Assembly: GCA_023417935.1 (NCBI GenBank)
Contig: JAEZDY010000042.1
Coordinates: 212,460-276,459, forward strand
DNA: 64,000 bases
Origin: Bacteroidota bacterium
Lineage (GTDB): Bacteria; Bacteroidota; Bacteroidia; Bacteroidales; Lentimicrobiaceae
Direction: 5' to 3'
Part shown: piece by piece, positions 8,230 to 17,369 of the stretch
Layout of the letters: each line of letters begins with the position of its first letter
Numbering within the stretch: position 1 is the first letter of the stretch
Program-made: the position numbers and the translations under genes
The notes under the pieces: model-generated
Told to the model about the DNA's origin: nothing
Database searches by the model: none
What the model saw: only the letters and a program-made list of their open reading frames with translations

Positions 8230-10677
8230 CTAATTGAATGTCAATGTTTTCTTTTCCTGGTCTATTTTAAAGCGTCCTAGTGTACTTAATGTACTTTCAC
8301 CTATGATCACCCCTTCAGTAAGCTTGTGCGACACAGAAGCTTCAATATTAGATGCTGTGCGGGGGCCTAATCTGATTTCTTTTATTCTGAATACAGCCTT
8401 ATCGGCTATGCTTCCTTCAGCAAGGATTTTAGTAGCATCTCCAACAAAATCATCTTTGTTAATAGTGCCATTCTGTAGTAGTTTCTGAGCTTCTGGAAGT
8501 GAAAAAATAAACCCACGATCATTAGGGTCAAGCATAATCTCAGTTGTCTTGCCGTTAACAATTACAGGAATCAGGAGTGAACTACCTTTACCAGTACGCA
8601 ACTGTACTATATTGTCTTCAGGATTAACCTTAATTTCAACCTTTTGCTGAGTGAATTCCTGGTTTTTAGCTTTGGGCACGAAGTCCTTGCTTAATACCCT
8701 GAATTCAGTACGGCGGTTTAAAGCATGTGCAGCTTCTTTTTCAGGCACGGTTTTTAAAGAATCAATAAAACTTTCTGTTAAAGTAGTGCCTTCTGTTAAC
8801 AAAACTCCATCTTTCCTGATATTCCGGGCCAAAGTTCTGGGTACCCTTTCACCATAGCCTTTAGCGACTAAACGTGCAGGATCAATACCGCGTTCAATAA
8901 GATAATTTACTACTGATTCGGCTCTTCGCTGTGATAGTATGTCATTTCTTTCTTCAGTGTCACGGGCATCAGTGTGTGCAGCTAACTCGATGACTATTGT
9001 TTCATTATCGAGCAGGGTTTTGATCAACCCTTGCAATGAATCCTGGTACTGAGGTTTAAGATCCCACTTAGCCAAATCATATAAAATATCAGGCAGAACC
9101 ACTGGTTTTTCAGGAATCGGCTCAAGCATAAAATCAATTACGAAATCCTTGTTCTTATCTAGTCCAACGGTTGTTTCACGGGCTTTTTTGTTAAAGTAGT
9201 TTTCTTTAACCACAGTGAGTTCGTATGTTGTGTTGGGCTTAATTTGCGATTTACTAAAAGAATAGTAACCTTTAGGGTCGGTCTTTGATTCAACAGATGA
9301 ACCATCAGATCCTACTAATTTTACTGAAGCCATTGGCACAAATTGCAGAGTACGGTCATCTTTAACTGTACCTGCTAAAGTAAATACAAGAGGCGGGTTG
9401 CTGAATGTGTAAATATCATCTCCACCTCTTCCACCCTTACGATTGGAAGTAAAAACACCTGCATCCTCGCCCGGTTTAAACACCATGGCGAAATCATCCC
9501 CGTTTGAATTCATGGGCACTTCTATATTTACAGGCTTTGTCCACTTATCATCCCTTTTTACTGATTTGAAAATGTCTAAACCTCCAAGTCCCGGATGACC
9601 AGCAGATGAGAAATATAGAACTGTGTCGTTTCTAAGGAATGGGAAAACTTCATCACCAGGTGTATTGATCAGTTCACCCAGGTTAAGGGGTTTCTTAAAT
9701 TTATCAGACACAGAGGAACGAGTAGAGATCCATAGATCTTTACCTCCCTGCCCACCGTCTCTGTCACTTGAAAAAATAATTGTAAGTTCATCACTACTTA
9801 TGGCAGGATGTCCATTGGTGACAGTGCTATCACTCGAAAGGTCAAGTTCCTGAGGTTCCCCCCATCCTCTGCCTGTGCGTTTTACGACTAAAATCTTACA
9901 ATTAGAACCTTCAGTTTCTTCGTTTCCACACCGGGTGTAATACATGGTATTGAAACTGGTATTAAAAACGGGTGCTCCTTCGTTTGCATTGGTGTTCAAT
10001 TTACCTTCAGCTTCTGCCAGTGTAGGTTCACTCCACTCTTCTTTTCTATCCTGGCGGCTTTGGAATATGTCGCTGAAGTTCTGACCGGTCCAACCATCAA
10101 GACCTTTACCAGTACTACCTTCACGGGTAGAAGTGAATACTATAGCATTGTAAAATTTATCAGAATATGTAGCCGCAAAATCGTCAGCCTTTGAGTTTAC
10201 TTTCTTAATGTTAGTGACGGTATACTTTGTAGGATTTTCAATCCATTCCTGTACCATATTGCAAGCCTGAACACCATTGGGACCTCTTGAGTCTTCTGGC
10301 ACAGCTTCAGCATATCGGGCGTAGTATTCTTTTGCCATATCATATTTTTCACTGGCCATGAGCATGTCAGCGTAGTGAAGGTAAGCAATTGGATTCTTGC
10401 TTGCAAAATCACTATTGATCATACGGCGGTAATTCACCTCAGCTCGTTTGGTGTTGTTCATCATTCTATATGATTCAGCCATTTTGAATGATATCCTATC
10501 CTTTTCAGCACGACTTTTGGTACGTGAGTATGCTTTTTTATAACGTGTAGCCGCAACGTTATACTGGAATGAATTAAAGGCGTCATCAGCAGCAGCCATA
10601 CGTCTGCTTTGTGCAGAAACTTCAGGGACTGAAAACGCTAATAACAAGAGGAAGGAAAGAATGATTTTAAGATTCAT
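8230..10677 (-). CDS. PorE-like envelope protein: TPR, beta-propeller, CRD, OmpA domain plus a C-terminal retropepsin-like fold
   Basis: An 815-residue exported protein. The start is set at the ATG at 10677 rather than an upstream GTG, because it opens a clear signal peptide (MNLKIILSFLLLLAF...VSAQ). Order: TPR-type helices about 25-140; PD40/WD40-like propeller blades about 160-420 (repeats such as SSDRDGGQGGKDLW and TSNRKGGRGGDDIY); carboxypeptidase-regulatory-like domain about 430-510; OmpA peptidoglycan-binding domain about 520-650 (AAHTDARDTEERNDILSQRR). This is the architecture of PorE, the P. gingivalis type IX secretion component. Unusual is a further domain of about 150 residues, with IPVIVNGKTTEIMLDPND and VIIGESTLSTLGRFKIDQ. 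It resembles a clan AA aspartic protease fold in which the catalytic D-T/S-G reads DPN, so it is probably inactive. tatA and secDF lie directly upstream. Confidence 0.82.
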   Translation of the reverse strand: MNLKIILSFLLLLAFSVPEVSAQSRRMAAADDAFNSFQYNVAATRYKKAYSRTKSRAEKDRISFKMAESYRMMNNTKRAEVNYRRMINSDFASKNPIAYLHYADMLMASEKYDMAKEYYARYAEAVPEDSRGPNGVQACNMVQEWIENPTKYTVTNIKKVNSKADDFAATYSDKFYNAIVFTSTREGSTGKGLDGWTGQNFSDIFQSRQDRKEEWSEPTLAEAEGKLNTNANEGAPVFNTSFNTMYYTRCGNEETEGSNCKILVVKRTGRGWGEPQELDLSSDSTVTNGHPAISSDELTIIFSSDRDGGQGGKDLWISTRSSVSDKFKKPLNLGELINTPGDEVFPFLRNDTVLYFSSAGHPGLGGLDIFKSVKRDDKWTKPVNIEVPMNSNGDDFAMVFKPGEDAGVFTSNRKGGRGGDDIYTFSNPPLVFTLAGTVKDDRTLQFVPMASVKLVGSDGSSVESKTDPKGYYSFSKSQIKPNTTYELTVVKENYFNKKARETTVGLDKNKDFVIDFMLEPIPEKPVVLPDILYDLAKWDLKPQYQDSLQGLIKTLLDNETIVIELAAHTDARDTEERNDILSQRRAESVVNYLIERGIDPARLVAKGYGERVPRTLARNIRKDGVLLTEGTTLTESFIDSLKTVPEKEAAHALNRRTEFRVLSKDFVPKAKNQEFTQQKVEIKVNPEDNIVQLRTGKGSSLLIPVIVNGKTTEIMLDPNDRGFIFSLPEAQKLLQNGTINKDDFVGDATKILAEGSIADKAVFRIKEIRLGPRTASNIEASVSHKLTEGVIIGESTLSTLGRFKIDQEKKTLTFN

Positions 10678-10706
10678 GAATTTTATTGATTGAGTGATGA
10701 TTCTCA

Positions 10707-11114
10707 CTAGGTTATCTCATTTTGTCCATTAACGTTCTTAATATGTTCATTATTGTTGCTGTCATTAGTAACATCAACATCTGCAGGAGGTTTTTGAGTG
10801 GATAGCATTTTTTTTCTAACCGGACTTAACTTCTTGTCAGAAACTGGGTCTAATATTTTGTTGAGTTCCAAATTCTCAGCATTAACACGGGCTGTTTCCC
10901 TTGCCGCCCTCAGTTCTGATGTGATATTGCGGGTTTCATCCTGAAACTCACGGGTTAATTCACCTGAAACGCTCTTAATCTCGTTCATTGTTCTGCCAAG
11001 TTTCCGGGCAATTTCAGGTAATTTTCGTGGGCCAAATACAAAGAAAGCAACGAGCAGAATGATTAAAAACTCTCCACCACTTATATCAAGAAACAGTAAA
11101 AGACCAGTTGACAT
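10707..11114 (-). CDS. tatA: Sec-independent translocase subunit TatA/TatB-like
   Basis: A 135-residue protein when started at ATG 11114 (MSTGLLLFLDISGGEF). An upstream ATG at 11162 would add 16 residues that do not belong to the family. One membrane helix (FLIILLVAFFVF) is followed by the FGP hinge (FGPRKLPEIARKLGRTM) and an amphipathic helix, then a long charged tail, as in TatA/B proteins that form the twin-arginine translocase. A glutamate before the membrane helix is more TatB-like, so the subtype is open. It is one of three consecutive minus-strand envelope genes (secDF, tatA, PorE-like). A terminator for secDF lies between secDF and this gene, so it may have its own promoter, which I could not identify. 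Confidence 0.85.
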   Translation of the reverse strand: MSTGLLLFLDISGGEFLIILLVAFFVFGPRKLPEIARKLGRTMNEIKSVSGELTREFQDETRNITSELRAARETARVNAENLELNKILDPVSDKKLSPVRKKMLSTQKPPADVDVTNDSNNNEHIKNVNGQNEIT

Positions 11115-11182
11115 GTGACTTCTATTTGGCTTGTAAAGATACGCATTTATAAAATGAATCAATCAAACTGGTTCAAAAGAAA

Positions 11183-11206
11183 AGAGCCACCTTGTAAGGC
11201 GGCTCT
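11183..11206 (-). terminator. Rho-independent terminator of secDF
   Basis: AGAGCCACC (11183-11191) pairs with GGCGGCTCT (11198-11206), with one G-U pair on the minus RNA and a 6 nt loop. The minus strand continues TTTCTTTTG. It starts 29 bp after the secDF stop. Confidence 0.8.
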
Positions 11207-11234
11207 GTTTCGGAATATTGACAATTTCAATTAT

Positions 11235-14200
11235 TTATCTTTTTGCAGTCTTAACCTCAAGTGTTTTCTTTGCTTTACTGCTCTCTGACTTAGTGATAAA
11301 ATCGAAAGCTAATGCTGCAGCACTAAAAATTGAGGAGTAAGTACCAACAACAATACCCACCATAAGAGCAAAAATAAAGCCCCTGATAACCTCACCACCA
11401 AAGATGAATATAGCAATAAGTACAACTAATGTAGTACCTGCTGTATTGAATGTTCGGCCAAGAGTGCTATTGATAGCTTTATTCATATTGTCTTTTAAGG
11501 TATGTTTTGGATGTAGTCCAAGGAACTCCCTGATACGGTCAAAGATGATAACGGTATCATTAATAGAATAACCTATGATTGTTAGGATAGCAGCAATGAA
11601 TGCCTGGTCAACTTCAAGATTAAATGGCAAAATACCATAGAAAATTGAGAATAGACCTATTGTTATCAGTGTATCATGAGCCAGGGTGATCAAGCCAGCC
11701 AAACCATATTGCCATTTCTTGAATCGTATAGCAATGTAAATGAAGATCACAAGAAGTGCAAAAATAATAGCCATAACTGCACCTTGCTTAATGTCATCAG
11801 CTATCGTAGCTCCAACCTTTTGAGAGCTCATACGGCCGAGTACTTTGGTGTCACTATCTGAAGTAAAGTCATTATATGACATGTTACTGGCATAGAATTG
11901 CTTCAAACCCTCAAAGAGTTTTGACTCAACAATGCTATCAGCAGCTTCGCTTTCTTCATCAATGATATACTTGGTTGTAATCTTAACCTGATTGTTACCA
12001 CCAAAGGTCTTTACTTCAGGAGCTTCACCAAATTGAGTGCTGAGTGCTTTCCTAACGTCATTTGTTGAAACGTCCTGATCAAACCTCACGATGTAAGTTC
12101 TTCCACCTGTGAAATCAACACCAAAGTTTAAACCTTTGGTTGCAAGTGAAATAACCCCGGCAAGGATCACAATTCCTGATACCATATAAAGGGTCTTCCT
12201 GATTTTGATGAAATCTATGCTAATATCAGTGAAGGCATATCGGGTATATGAATTATCAAAAGTGATTGTCTTGTTTTTCTTCAAGAGGTTTTCGAAGATT
12301 ATTCTTGAGATAAAGATAGCTGTGAACAATGAAGTTATAATACCTATTATGAGTGTGGTTGCAAAACCTTGAATTGGACCTGTACCAAAGATGTAGAGTA
12401 CTATTCCTGTGAGAAGTGTGGTAACGTTACCGTCGATGATGGCAGAGTATGCATTATTATAACCATCGGTTATAGCAAGTCGCATTCCTTTACCGGCCCT
12501 GAGTTCTTCTCTGATACGCTCATAAATAATAACGTTAGCATCAACTGCCATACCTAAAGTAAGCACAATACCAGCGATACCAGGTAGAGTAAGTACTGCA
12601 CCCAGAGATGTAAGAACCCCAAAGATAAAGAATATGTTAGTTACCAGTGCAAGGTCGGCAATCCAACCGGCTCTGTTATAATATCCTATCATGTATATAA
12701 GTACAAGTACGAAGGCTATTACAAATGATGCCAGTCCTGAGTTAATTGATTCACGTCCTAAAGATGGACCAACAACTTCTTCCTGAACAATACGTGCAGG
12801 GGCTGGTAATTTACCTGCCTTAAGGATGTTGCTTAAATCTTGTGCTTCTTCAATGGTGAAGTTACCTGAAATTGATGAACGTCCGTTAGGAATCTCTCCA
12901 TTAACTCGTGGTGCACTATAAACGTAATCATCAAGAACGATAGCTATCTGATTGCCAATGTTATCAGCAGTCAGTCGCTTCCATATCTTGGCACCTTCGT
13001 TGTTCATTAACATTGTAATTTCAACGCGTCCGTTTTGATCATAGTCCTGGCGTGCTTCAACAACTGCATCACCACCCAGAGGTGCTTTTCCTTCGCGGTC
13101 GGTAACCTTCAAAGCTACAAGCTCCAGAACTTCTGGTCTATCAGCTTCAGGTTTTACTGTCCACGCTAATTTAAGATCACGAGGGAAAATCTTAGCAACT
13201 CTTGAAAGAGCTTTATTAACTAGTGCTGTGTCCTTTATTGCTGCATAACCTACAGTTGCACCTTGTCCTGGAAAGTATCTGCCGTTTTCATCAGGGAAAA
13301 TAGCAGGGCGGAGGTAAGCATATAATGGATTTTCCTTTGCATATTTTTCAAATGATTCTTTTTGTTTTGCTACAGCAGAAGTATCACCGCTAATTTTATC
13401 CAGCAGTGATGCACTATCTGAAGCAAGTTGCGATGAGTCAGCAGCAACAATTGTAGTATCAGCTGGTGATAATGTGCTTTGTTCGCTCTGACTGGTGATA
13501 TCATCCAGGTTTGTGCTATCAGTAACAACTTCGCCTGCATCAGCCAATCTTTTATTTGCTTCTTCAAAATATTGTAAAACATCAGCGAACTGGTATGTTT
13601 CCCAGAATTCAAGCTGTGCAGTTCCCTGCAGGAGCTTACGAACGCGCTCAGGCTCTTTTATACCCGGAAGTTCCACTAATATACGGCCAGCAGTTTGTAA
13701 CTTCTGGATATTAGGTTGAGCTACCCCAAAGCGGTCAATACGAGTGCGAAGGATGTTGAATGTTCTGTCAATTGCTCCATTCGTTTCTTCCCTGATTACT
13801 TTGATTACTTCATCATTTGTGGAGTTGAATGTAACCCTGTCCTTCAGATCAACAGTATTGAAAATAGCGGCTAATTTGGCATTGGGATCAACCTCATTAA
13901 AAGACTCACCAAACAGAGTGACGAAATCTTCCTGACTGTTTTTCTGTTTTTCAACAGCTCGCTCAATTGCCTGGGTAAAAACGGGATTATCACTATTGTC
14001 AGCTAAAGCTTTAACAATTTCAACAACAGATACTTCCATTGTTACGTTCATTCCGCCTTTTAAGTCAAGACCTAGATTTAACTCTCTTTCTTTTACCTCC
14101 TGGTAGGTATATTTCCTGACTAGAATATTATATACCGGCTGGTTAGCCATTGAATCAAGGTAATAAGCTTCCCTGGCTTTAACAATCGAGTCATAAAGGG

Positions 14201-14381
14201 TAGATTCAACATCTGAATTCCCATTTGACATTTCTTTTGCTAATTGGGTAGCAACCTCATTTCTGGCATAATTCCTGGCTTTACTCTCAACCCTTTTTGA
14301 AAAGAATGTGAATGAAAGCTGAAAAAGGCACACAATTGCCAATGCAATCGCGAAAAATTTAATAGCACCTTTATTCTGCAT
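11235..14381 (-). CDS. secDF: Fused protein translocase subunit SecDF
   Basis: A 1048-residue fusion of SecD and SecF, which use the proton gradient to drive late export through SecYEG. The SecD half has a single N-terminal helix, LNLGLDLKGGMNVTMEV, a large periplasmic P1 region with a low-complexity insertion (about residues 270-340), and membrane block LALVTNIFFIFGVLTSLGAVLTLPGIAGIVLTLGMAVDANVII... shown in part as GMAVDANVIIYERIREEL. The SecF half begins around residue 700 with NFGVDFTGGRTYIVRF and ends with GYSINDTVIIFDRIRE and six membrane helices. The fusion is normal for Bacteroidetes. A -7 box TATATTTG lies 45 bp before the ATG. Confidence 0.96.
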   Translation of the reverse strand: MQNKGAIKFFAIALAIVCLFQLSFTFFSKRVESKARNYARNEVATQLAKEMSNGNSDVESTLYDSIVKAREAYYLDSMANQPVYNILVRKYTYQEVKERELNLGLDLKGGMNVTMEVSVVEIVKALADNSDNPVFTQAIERAVEKQKNSQEDFVTLFGESFNEVDPNAKLAAIFNTVDLKDRVTFNSTNDEVIKVIREETNGAIDRTFNILRTRIDRFGVAQPNIQKLQTAGRILVELPGIKEPERVRKLLQGTAQLEFWETYQFADVLQYFEEANKRLADAGEVVTDSTNLDDITSQSEQSTLSPADTTIVAADSSQLASDSASLLDKISGDTSAVAKQKESFEKYAKENPLYAYLRPAIFPDENGRYFPGQGATVGYAAIKDTALVNKALSRVAKIFPRDLKLAWTVKPEADRPEVLELVALKVTDREGKAPLGGDAVVEARQDYDQNGRVEITMLMNNEGAKIWKRLTADNIGNQIAIVLDDYVYSAPRVNGEIPNGRSSISGNFTIEEAQDLSNILKAGKLPAPARIVQEEVVGPSLGRESINSGLASFVIAFVLVLIYMIGYYNRAGWIADLALVTNIFFIFGVLTSLGAVLTLPGIAGIVLTLGMAVDANVIIYERIREELRAGKGMRLAITDGYNNAYSAIIDGNVTTLLTGIVLYIFGTGPIQGFATTLIIGIITSLFTAIFISRIIFENLLKKNKTITFDNSYTRYAFTDISIDFIKIRKTLYMVSGIVILAGVISLATKGLNFGVDFTGGRTYIVRFDQDVSTNDVRKALSTQFGEAPEVKTFGGNNQVKITTKYIIDEESEAADSIVESKLFEGLKQFYASNMSYNDFTSDSDTKVLGRMSSQKVGATIADDIKQGAVMAIIFALLVIFIYIAIRFKKWQYGLAGLITLAHDTLITIGLFSIFYGILPFNLEVDQAFIAAILTIIGYSINDTVIIFDRIREFLGLHPKHTLKDNMNKAINSTLGRTFNTAGTTLVVLIAIFIFGGEVIRGFIFALMVGIVVGTYSSIFSAAALAFDFITKSESSKAKKTLEVKTAKR

Positions 14382-14425
14382 GTGGTGGATAGATTAATAA
14401 ATAAATAGACTTTTTTTTGAGTTTG

Positions 14426-14456
14426 CAAATATAGAATAAGTATCAGAATTAACCAA
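14426..14456 (-). promoter_or_regulatory. secDF promoter, Bacteroidetes type
   Basis: The minus strand carries TATATTTG (14433-14426) as the -7 box, with ATTG/TTG (around 14457-14454) 20 bp upstream as the -33 box. The predicted start of transcription is about 14419, giving a leader of about 38 nt. Confidence 0.65.
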
Positions 14457-14540
14457 TGCACTATCCTAAGTTTTTTTCAGCTATCTTTTGAAGCTAAAAT
14501 CATTATAATGAGATTGTTTATAAAACCATTTCATCCTTAT

Positions 14541-14548
14541 TATCTTTG
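14541..14548 (+). promoter_or_regulatory. -7 box for the FG-GAP T9SS gene
   Basis: TATCTTTG (14541-14548) fits TAnnTTTG. A TTG at 14514-14516 lies 24 bp upstream, slightly too far for an ideal -33 box. Transcription from here starts near the GTG at 14555, which supports the downstream ATG at 14627 as the start codon. Confidence 0.5.
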
Positions 14549-14626
14549 TAGTCTGTGAACCGTGATATTTATTCACTTTTGGTTCATTGTATTATTAGCT
14601 CTTTAATCAATTATAAAATTAGGGAA

Positions 14627-16861
14627 ATGCCTGTTAGATCAGTGATTCTTTTTAGATTTATTATAGTTTTACTTGTATGTCCTATACTCGTTGATGCTCA
14701 ATCTGTTAATAATGATTACGGCTTTACCAGATGGAGCGATGTTCAAGTCAATGTTGATGGTGCAAAGATAAGCAATCCATGGACCGGCGGCTTCAACAAT
14801 ATTCAGTTTGGAGAGATTGACCTGAATAAAGATGGATTTAATGATATTGTTGCATTTGAGCGACATGGGAACCGCCTTCTTCCTTTTATTTTCCAAAGTA
14901 CCGGTATAGCCGGATACAAGTATGATCCTTCATTTCAGAAATATTTTCCTCCAATTGCACACCTATTCCAGTTGAAGGATTACAATAATGATGGCAAGCC
15001 CGACATATTCACATACACCCCTGGAGGAATTATGGTTTACAATAACGTGTCGGGACAAGAAATAAGATTTGAAAAGGCTGTTAACCAATTTATTAAGTCG
15101 CTGCAGGGTAATGTTTACACAAATCTGTTAGTTACCAACGTTGATTATCCGGCAATTTATGATATTGATAATGATGGTGACCTCGATATCCTGACATTTT
15201 GGGGACTCGGTTCGTTTCTTGAATTACACAAGAATATGTCAGTTGAAACGTTTGGTAACGCTGATTCCCTTCTCTTTCACAAGGTGGATTATTGCTGGGG
15301 GAGATTCTTAGAATCTGCTCAATCAAATAGTATAATTCTCGATACTTGCATCGAAAGGTCCATTGGAGCATATCCTGAAAATGAAAGACATACAGGGTCA
15401 ACCCTTAATCTGATGGATATTAACAATGATAATGTTCTTGACCTGATGCTGGGAGATGTTGATTTTATGAATATCAAAGCATTGATCAATACAGGAAATA
15501 ATGTTGAGGCTACTATAACATCAGTAATTGATTCATTTCCTTCAGTCCACCCTATTGATTTGCCCTCATTCCCTTCACTTCAATTGCTTGATATTTATAA
15601 TGATGGAGTGATGAACTTAACAGCATCTCCCTTCGAACCAGGATTAAGCAAATCTGCGGGGGATAATTGCACCTGGTTATACAATATCACAAAAACCGGT
15701 GAAATGGAATTAGTTACTAAGTCTTTCTTACAAGGTGAAACGATTGATATTGGACTGGGAGCTTATCCGGTCTTTGTTGATTTGTCAAATGACGGACTAA
15801 ATGATTTGATTATCAGTAACTATGGGGTGTTAGATAGTTGTGATTATAATGATATTGGACAACTTGGTTGTCAACATACTTCAGCCATAAGTTATTTCAA
15901 AAACACCGGAACCTCAAAGGATCCTCAATTCACGCAAGTAACTACAGATTTTGCTGCATTGAATGATCTTAATTTATTAAGCATCTATCCTGCTTTCGGC
16001 GATTTGAACAATGATCAGTTGATGGATATGCTGATTGGTACTTCTGATGGTCAATTACTGTTGTTTTACGCAAATGGATATAATAACGGTGTGCCTTCAT
16101 ACTCAACCCCCTCAAACATTCAAGCCGGAAATGCCGGCACCTATCTAACTCCCGGTCTTATAGATATCAATAATGATCAGTTACTTGATATTATTGCAGG
16201 AAGTAAAAATGGCACTTTGAGTTTGTTTTTGAATACCGGGAGTCAGGAGTCACCGGTATTCACCCTTGTTACAAATGAGTACGGCAGGATAAATGTGACT
16301 GACCCGTTACAATCATACACAGGATACAGTGTACCATATTTCTTCCGCGATAAGCAAAACAACATTCAGATGATTATTGGGTCAGAATCGGGCAAACTTT
16401 TTTATTTTCCTGATCTTGATGGTGATTATAATTCTGAATTCGAAGCTAAGAGCGATGTGTTTGATGTGATGAAAGATGGCATTAGAAGTTCGGCAGCTAT
16501 TATTGACTTGAATGGGGATGGATTTCCTGATATGGCTCAGGGAAATTATGCAGGAGGACTTATCTTACACAAGGGTGTTATGCCAGGACCTTCTTCTCTT
16601 GATGACATCGTAACAACCCAACGAGCTATATCAGTATACCCAAACCCCGCAATTTCGAAGGTGACCGTTAGTATACCATATGAAGGTGATTGGCAACTGG
16701 ATGTTTATGATTCTTTTGGAAGAAGAGTCAAGTCAGAGCACCTGACTAGCGAAAGGATAGAATTAGATGTAAGCAACCTGAGAAGCGGACTTTATCTGAT
16801 AGTGGCTTCTCAGAAAGAAATGTACTATAATTCAGGCTGCAAATTGATGATCAATCGATGA
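14627..16861 (+). CDS. Secreted FG-GAP/VCBS beta-propeller protein with T9SS sorting domain
   Basis: 744 residues from ATG 14627, chosen because it opens a signal peptide (MPVRSVILFRFIIVLLVCPI...VDAQS); a GTG at 14555 would put 24 residues in front of it. At least eight Asp-rich calcium-type loops are visible, such as DLNKDGFNDI, DYNNDGKPDI, DIDNDGDLDI, DLSNDGLNDL, DLNNDQLMDM and DLNGDGFPDM, which mark FG-GAP/VCBS propeller blades. The last 75 residues (from SVYPNPAISKVTVSI to the end, with GLYLIVASQ) form a type A T9SS C-terminal domain, so the protein is expected on the surface or in the medium. The substrate or ligand is unknown. It converges with and overlaps the next gene by 11 bp. Confidence 0.88.
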   Translation: MPVRSVILFRFIIVLLVCPILVDAQSVNNDYGFTRWSDVQVNVDGAKISNPWTGGFNNIQFGEIDLNKDGFNDIVAFERHGNRLLPFIFQSTGIAGYKYDPSFQKYFPPIAHLFQLKDYNNDGKPDIFTYTPGGIMVYNNVSGQEIRFEKAVNQFIKSLQGNVYTNLLVTNVDYPAIYDIDNDGDLDILTFWGLGSFLELHKNMSVETFGNADSLLFHKVDYCWGRFLESAQSNSIILDTCIERSIGAYPENERHTGSTLNLMDINNDNVLDLMLGDVDFMNIKALINTGNNVEATITSVIDSFPSVHPIDLPSFPSLQLLDIYNDGVMNLTASPFEPGLSKSAGDNCTWLYNITKTGEMELVTKSFLQGETIDIGLGAYPVFVDLSNDGLNDLIISNYGVLDSCDYNDIGQLGCQHTSAISYFKNTGTSKDPQFTQVTTDFAALNDLNLLSIYPAFGDLNNDQLMDMLIGTSDGQLLLFYANGYNNGVPSYSTPSNIQAGNAGTYLTPGLIDINNDQLLDIIAGSKNGTLSLFLNTGSQESPVFTLVTNEYGRINVTDPLQSYTGYSVPYFFRDKQNNIQMIIGSESGKLFYFPDLDGDYNSEFEAKSDVFDVMKDGIRSSAAIIDLNGDGFPDMAQGNYAGGLILHKGVMPGPSSLDDIVTTQRAISVYPNPAISKVTVSIPYEGDWQLDVYDSFGRRVKSEHLTSERIELDVSNLRSGLYLIVASQKEMYYNSGCKLMINR

Positions 16862-17315
16862 TTTCATTTTTTGATGCATCAGTAGGTTCTTCCATAGTAT
16901 GAAGTTCCAACACCCTTTCTTCAAATCGGATTACTGCTTTACAATGACGAAGTAAGTCACATCCAAGCAAACCATCTATCTGTGGATTCCCCAGGCTTCG
17001 GAATGTGCGGTTTATCTGACTTAGATCAACTGCAGATAATTTATAATTATTAATTACAACTGATCCGATTTCAAGTTTTTCAATAGTAGCGACATAGCTA
17101 TATACACTTGTTAAGCCTGAAGCCATACTTTTACGTGGATTGCGTTTCAGTTCAGTTTGATTTACGAACTTTTGCAAATGATCAGTATCAAGAACAGTTT
17201 TAGCAGAACTAGTATCAACCAATAGGAGTGCTGGTTTGCCATTAATTATTACTCTGGCAAGGAGATTATATCCGCCAGTCTCAAAATTTAATTGAATCAT
17301 CTTTAACGATGTCAT
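16851..17315 (-). CDS. Small retropepsin-like aspartic protease domain protein
   Basis: A 154-residue, apparently cytoplasmic single-domain protein. LLARVIINGKPALLLVDTSSAKTVLD style sequence near residue 20-45 places the aspartate in VDTSSA, where retropepsins have DTGA/DSGA. The second half has the family turn IDGLLGCDLLRHCKAVIRFEE. The Gly-to-Ser change in the active triad (D-T-S) is unusual, so activity is uncertain. It lies 54 bp behind the LOG gene on the same strand and probably shares its promoter. The last 11 bp overlap the end of the convergent T9SS gene. An alternative start is Met6 (MIQLNFETGG). Confidence 0.72.
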   Translation of the reverse strand: MTSLKMIQLNFETGGYNLLARVIINGKPALLLVDTSSAKTVLDTDHLQKFVNQTELKRNPRKSMASGLTSVYSYVATIEKLEIGSVVINNYKLSAVDLSQINRTFRSLGNPQIDGLLGCDLLRHCKAVIRFEERVLELHTMEEPTDASKNEIID

Positions 17316-17369
17316 TTTTTCTAGTTTGTTAATAAATATTAGAGACGTATGGAGTTATTGCTGGTGAAT

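Noticed and set aside
10678..10707. GTG 10707 as start of the PorE-like gene
   Set aside because: It would put ten residues before the signal peptide; ATG 10677 starts exactly at the signal peptide.
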